From: Phycisphaerae bacterium
GTDB lineage: Bacteria; Planctomycetota; Phycisphaerae; UBA1845
DNA length: 44,628 bases
NCBI GenBank assembly: GCA_030429365.1
Contig: JAUIEW010000008.1
Span: 1 to 44,628 of the forward strand
Direction: 5' to 3'
Part shown: piece by piece, positions 41,167 through 44,628 of the stretch
Position numbering within the stretch: position 1 is the stretch's first letter
How the letters are laid out: each line of letters starts with the position of its first letter
Made by a program: the position numbers and the translations under genes
Notes under the pieces: model-generated
Seen by the model: the letters and a program-made list of their open reading frames with translations, nothing else
Told to the model about the DNA's origin: nothing
The model's database searches: none

Positions 41167-43134
41167 ATGGCAAGAAGACATCGGTGGTTTTGGAACGGAA
41201 TCCTGACCGCACTTGGTTTGTCGATCATGATGATCGACGTAGCCAGCGCAGAAGAGCCTCCGGATCCGATCGCCCAGACCGTCAAGAAGTTGATGGACTC
41301 AAACCAAACTGGCGACGGCGATGATGATCGACGCCCGGGTGGGACACCGTCCCGAACGGGCCAAGAGACATTGACCGGTGATCCCTTGCCCCAAGCGACG
41401 AGTCAGCCCGTCGATGTGTCGGCGGCGGAAGTGTCGGTGTCCGATTCGGGCACAGTGACGCTGAACATCGTGGACCTGCCACTGAACACGGTGCTGCGGG
41501 TGCTGTCGCTGGAGACGAATCGCAACATCATTGCGACGCCGTCGGTGCAGGGAACCGTCAACGCAAGCCTTCACAACGTCACATTTGAAGATGCCCTCGA
41601 AGCAATCCTGGCGATGAACCAGGCATCGTTTCGCGCGCAAGGCAACTTCATCTACGTCTACACGCAAGCGGAGTTGGATGAAATCATCGCATCGGAGAAC
41701 CCGCCGATTTCGCGCGTGTTTCGTCTCAACTATGCAAGGGCTGCGGATATTGAACCCGCGATTACATCGCTTCTGTCGTCTGTCGGAACACTGTCGGCAT
41801 CAGCCGAAACCGAGACTGGAATCGGCACAGACAGTGACAATGCCGGGGCGATGTCGCTGGCTTCGACCGACTACATTGTCGTCCACGACCGCCAGGAAAA
41901 CATCGACCGCATCGAGCAGGTGATTCGCGAGTTGGATGTTCGACCGCGCCAGGTTCTGATTGAAACCACCATCCTCAGCGCGGAACTGACCGACGATAAC
42001 GCATTGGGTATCGATTTCGCGGCTGTCGGAGGCGTGGACCTGGAACTGCTGGGATCAACGTCGGTGGCCGTGCAAGACATCAATATCGGTCAGCTTCCGA
42101 CCGATCGCTTCGAGAAATTCAATGCCAACATCTCAACGGACCTGACGGGCAACGTGCCCAATGGTGGGCTTTCAATCGGCGTGATCAAGGATCACGTCGC
42201 CGTTTTTGTCCGGGCGTTGGAGCAGATCACCGACACGACGGTGATTGCCAACCCGAAAGTGCTCGCCCTCAACAAGCAGAAGGGCTCGGTTGTCGTTGGC
42301 CGGCGCGACGGTTACATCACGACGACGGTCACCGAGACGCAGGCGATTCAAACGGTTGAGTTTCTTGTGACCGGTACGCAACTTCGCTTCCGTCCCTTCA
42401 TTGGTAACGACGGCTTCGTGCGCATGGAGCTTCACCCCGAAGACAGCACCGGTGGACTCAACGCAGCCAACTTGCCCTTCGAGCAGACCACCGAAGTCAC
42501 CACCAACGTCATCGTGCAGGATGGACAAACGATTCTGATCGGTGGACTGTTCCGCGAAACCGATACGGACACGCGCTCGCAGCTTCCGGGTCTGGGCGAT
42601 ATCCCAGGTGTTGGCGAGTTGTTCAAATCGCGTTCCGACTCAATGACACGCCAGGAAGTCATCGTGCTGCTGACGGTCAAAATCGTCAAGGACTTCGATG
42701 CGTACGCCCGCCAGAGCTGGGAACAAGCCGAAGACATCGAGCGGCTTCGCGTTGGGCTCCGTGAGGGGCAGATGTGGCATGGCCGCGAGCGGTTGGCGCA
42801 AAACGCTTACAAGACAGCGTTGGAGTGCTTCGCTGCGGGTGATTACGACGACGCGTTGTGGCACGTGCGCATGGCGCTGCATCACTCACCGCGCATGTTG
42901 TCGGCGATCAAACTTCAGGAAGAGTTGCGGGGCATGCGCGACTGGGACGATGACGGGACCGCGACGCGCAGCTTCATTCACGACGCGATCATGCAGGATC
43001 GTGGGGTTCGCATGCCGATGTACGATCGGCCCGCGCCGCCATTTGTCCGACCCGAAGCGCTACCAGAACCGGACGAATATGAACCAGTCGATGACGAGAT
43101 GGGAATCATGATCATGGAGGCGATCGATGAATAG
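41167..43134 (+). CDS. Secretin with TPR-like C-terminal extension
   Basis: The 655-residue protein starts behind AAGGAG. Residues 1-26 are a signal peptide. N-terminal short domains follow (VTLNIVDLPLNTVLRVLSLE; RVFRLNYARAADIEPAITSL), then the secretin core to about residue 508: RQVLIETTILSAELTDDNAL, GALEQITDTTVIANPKVLAL-type pore region, VTTNVIVQDGQTILIGGLFR, QLPGLGDIPGVGELFKSRSD and RQEVIVLLTVKIV. It forms the outer-membrane channel. Unusual is the 147-residue C-terminal part after the core, with a TPR-like pair at 546-575 (AYKTALECFAAGDYDDALWH) and an acidic end. The PilP-like gene is upstream, the TPR lipoprotein overlaps it. Confidence 0.93.
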   Translation: MARRHRWFWNGILTALGLSIMMIDVASAEEPPDPIAQTVKKLMDSNQTGDGDDDRRPGGTPSRTGQETLTGDPLPQATSQPVDVSAAEVSVSDSGTVTLNIVDLPLNTVLRVLSLETNRNIIATPSVQGTVNASLHNVTFEDALEAILAMNQASFRAQGNFIYVYTQAELDEIIASENPPISRVFRLNYARAADIEPAITSLLSSVGTLSASAETETGIGTDSDNAGAMSLASTDYIVVHDRQENIDRIEQVIRELDVRPRQVLIETTILSAELTDDNALGIDFAAVGGVDLELLGSTSVAVQDINIGQLPTDRFEKFNANISTDLTGNVPNGGLSIGVIKDHVAVFVRALEQITDTTVIANPKVLALNKQKGSVVVGRRDGYITTTVTETQAIQTVEFLVTGTQLRFRPFIGNDGFVRMELHPEDSTGGLNAANLPFEQTTEVTTNVIVQDGQTILIGGLFRETDTDTRSQLPGLGDIPGVGELFKSRSDSMTRQEVIVLLTVKIVKDFDAYARQSWEQAEDIERLRVGLREGQMWHGRERLAQNAYKTALECFAAGDYDDALWHVRMALHHSPRMLSAIKLQEELRGMRDWDDDGTATRSFIHDAIMQDRGVRMPMYDRPAPPFVRPEALPEPDEYEPVDDEMGIMIMEAIDE

Positions 43135-44419
43135 AGAAACATCCACCATCCGATTGGCGGTATTTGTCTCCGTTGGAATGGTCGTGGCGCTGGCGGGGGG
43201 ATGCACGGCGAACCATCAGGCCCGTCGCGTCCAAGCCGAACAGCACTGGAACGAAGTGCGCGGCAAGATCAAACTCCAGTTGGCCCGACAGCAATTCGAA
43301 CACGGCCTTGTTGATGAAGCGGTGAGCTATCTCGAGGAATCACTCGGATGGGACACCAAGAATGTTGAAGCGTTCATGCTGTTGGCCGAATGCCGATTGT
43401 CGCAAGGTCGCATCCAGGCGGCGGAGCGAGCGATCGAGCACGCCTACGAGTTGGACAGTCAAAATGCCAAAGTGCTGTCCGTTCGGGCGATGATTGCGGA
43501 GCGGACCAAACGTTTCGCCGATGCGCTTCGGGATTATCGATTGGCCCGCGAGATCGACGACACGGAAGTCAGTTATCTCATTGCGGAAGCCGAATGTCTC
43601 GTGGAGATGGGGCAGGCGGATGAGGCGCTGCGACTTCTCGAAACGACCAAGCTCTATTACGACAACAATCCGAGCCTGCTGGCGCTGTCCGGTGAGATTG
43701 CCCTGAAACTCGGGGACCGGGATTCGGCGGAGCAGGCGTTCCGCGCCGTATTGGCTGCCGGGCACTACACACCGGTGATCGCCGAAGAGTATGCGCTGCT
43801 GGCAGTGCGGTCCCATCGGTTTGCCGAGGCACTCACTGTGTTGCAACCGCTGTTTGACAAACACGGCGATCAGTTGGCGCCGTCGGTTATTCGGGCGGTG
43901 GCCAAGTGCATGCTCGAATTGAATCGACCCGAAGCCGTCAAGATGACGTTGCGCGGCGTGCTCAAGAACAACCCGGACGACTACGCGGCTTGGATTTTAT
44001 TGGCAAAAGCCGGCATCAAGTCGGGCGATATGGGTTCGGCACGCCGCGGCGCGAGTAATGCAGAGCGCTTGGCGCCGAGCGACCCGCAAACGCTTTTGAT
44101 TTCGGCGTACGTCAAACTGCGCCAGAAGAATTATGTGGCGGCCAGTCGGGCGCTGGACAAACTCATCGCGCAAAATGATCGCGACGTATTGGCCCATTGC
44201 CTGCTCGGTTTGGTTTCGTTGAAGACGAAAGACATCGACAAGGCCCGGGCATCCTACGAGCGTGCGTTGGCGATTGATCCCGACTGTCATTGGGCGCGAA
44301 CTGCATTGCAGCGATTGTCAGCTCCCACCCACGTTGAGCCTCCGATTGACGCGTATGGCCAAAAGGACAGGCAGAGCAACGATCACAACGAAGTCGCGAT
44401 GGGCATGAATATCCAATAG
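43127..44419 (+). CDS. TPR lipoprotein of the secretion cluster
   Basis: The 430-residue protein starts at ATG 43127, 8 bases inside the secretin gene, with GGAGG just upstream. The lipobox is LAGGC with Cys26. At least nine tetratricopeptide pairs follow (FEHGLVDEAVSYLEESLGWD, AFMLLAECRLSQGRIQAAER, YLIAEAECLVEMGQADEALR, CLLGLVSLKTKDIDKARASY). By position and layout it matches PilF/PilW-type lipoproteins that help secretin assembly. The end is a low-complexity tail. Confidence 0.85.
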   Translation: MNRETSTIRLAVFVSVGMVVALAGGCTANHQARRVQAEQHWNEVRGKIKLQLARQQFEHGLVDEAVSYLEESLGWDTKNVEAFMLLAECRLSQGRIQAAERAIEHAYELDSQNAKVLSVRAMIAERTKRFADALRDYRLAREIDDTEVSYLIAEAECLVEMGQADEALRLLETTKLYYDNNPSLLALSGEIALKLGDRDSAEQAFRAVLAAGHYTPVIAEEYALLAVRSHRFAEALTVLQPLFDKHGDQLAPSVIRAVAKCMLELNRPEAVKMTLRGVLKNNPDDYAAWILLAKAGIKSGDMGSARRGASNAERLAPSDPQTLLISAYVKLRQKNYVAASRALDKLIAQNDRDVLAHCLLGLVSLKTKDIDKARASYERALAIDPDCHWARTALQRLSAPTHVEPPIDAYGQKDRQSNDHNEVAMGMNIQ

Positions 44420-44441
44420 TCAGGCGACAAGTGAGTGAACC

Positions 44442-44628
44442 ATGACCAACAAAACAATGCGCGACAACGTATGCGTCCTCGCAGTCGAGGGTGAACTCAA
44501 CAAGGCCACGGTGGATCAGTTCCGCGAGTTGGTGGATTCAGCCGTGGCGGAAAGCGCCCACGATTTTGTGATCGACTTTGCGGATTGCACGGGCGTCGAC
44601 AGCATTGGATTGGAAACGTTGACCCAAC
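44442..44628 (+). CDS. STAS-domain protein (3' partial)
   Basis: ATG 44442 begins 22 bases after the TPR lipoprotein stop; a weak GTGAGTG sits upstream. The visible 62 residues form the start of a STAS domain: VCVLAVEGELNKATVDQFRE, AVAESAHDFVIDFADCTGVD and SIGLETLTQ. The SIG serine is at the position that is phosphorylated in anti-anti-sigma factors such as SpoIIAA. It could be a regulatory partner of an anti-sigma factor or a kinase. Fusion to another domain beyond the window is possible. Co-directional with the secretin operon. Confidence 0.75.
   Translation, partial: MTNKTMRDNVCVLAVEGELNKATVDQFRELVDSAVAESAHDFVIDFADCTGVDSIGLETLTQ

Noticed and set aside
1-44628. CRISPR arrays, tRNA or rRNA genes
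   Set aside because: No regular direct repeats and no cloverleaf or rRNA-like stretches were seen in the intergenic regions.

Overview
This window looks like chromosomal DNA of a planctomycete, most likely of a Phycisphaerae-like lineage. The signs are a metalloprotease with an Asp/Gly-rich dockerin-like tail, a PEP-CTERM protein, a PilM-PilN-PilO-PilP-secretin cluster, several small exported proteins of unknown function, and moderately GC-rich DNA with frequent GTG and TTG starts. I see no rRNA, tRNA, CRISPR array, integrase, transposase or phage gene. The taxonomic call is an inference from gene types, not from a marker gene.

Left third (1-13.5 kb). A partial GlmU-like acyltransferase ends convergently against an xdhC-mocA operon (molybdenum-enzyme maturation). 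Divergent from that is a thymidine kinase plus concentrative nucleoside transporter pair (nucleoside salvage). Next comes a minus-strand operon pabB-pabC-nif3-like (p-aminobenzoate synthesis plus a metal-binding protein). It is followed on the plus strand by a large exported SH3-domain protein with a Thr/Ser-rich middle, a small exported protein, gpsA (phospholipid precursor synthesis) and a secreted matrixin-like metalloprotease that ends at a bidirectional terminator.

Middle (13.5-31.9 kb). A His-rich DUF1579-like exported protein and a zinc-ribbon membrane protein precede a B12-binding-type radical SAM enzyme. Divergent from it is a polysaccharide-export cassette: Wzm-like permease, Wzt-like ATPase and a GT4 glycosyltransferase. 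A PEP-CTERM surface protein follows, then a PGRP-type amidase lipoprotein, a SIMPL protein, an AtoE-like fatty-acid transporter, and a translationally coupled trio (TIGR04282-like glycosyltransferase, cyclodeaminase-like protein, small zinc-ribbon protein). After these come a Ca2+/cation antiporter, an M24 aminopeptidase, a glutathione peroxidase and a TPR protein.

Right third (31.9-44.6 kb). An M28 carboxypeptidase with a TTG start, a lipoprotein, a TPR membrane protein and a large multi-TM protein with a synthase-like tail lead into a type IV pilus/type II secretion cluster: prepilin, small exported protein, PilM, PilN, PilO, PilP-like, secretin, TPR lipoprotein and a STAS-domain protein cut by the window end. 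The last genes are tightly packed, several with ATGA overlaps, so they are probably co-expressed. The ATPase, platform protein and prepilin peptidase are not in the window.

The most unusual items are the secretin with a TPR-like C-terminal extension, the STAS gene attached to the secretion operon, and a family of three dispersed inverted repeats with 18-bp arms at the 3' ends of plus-strand genes.
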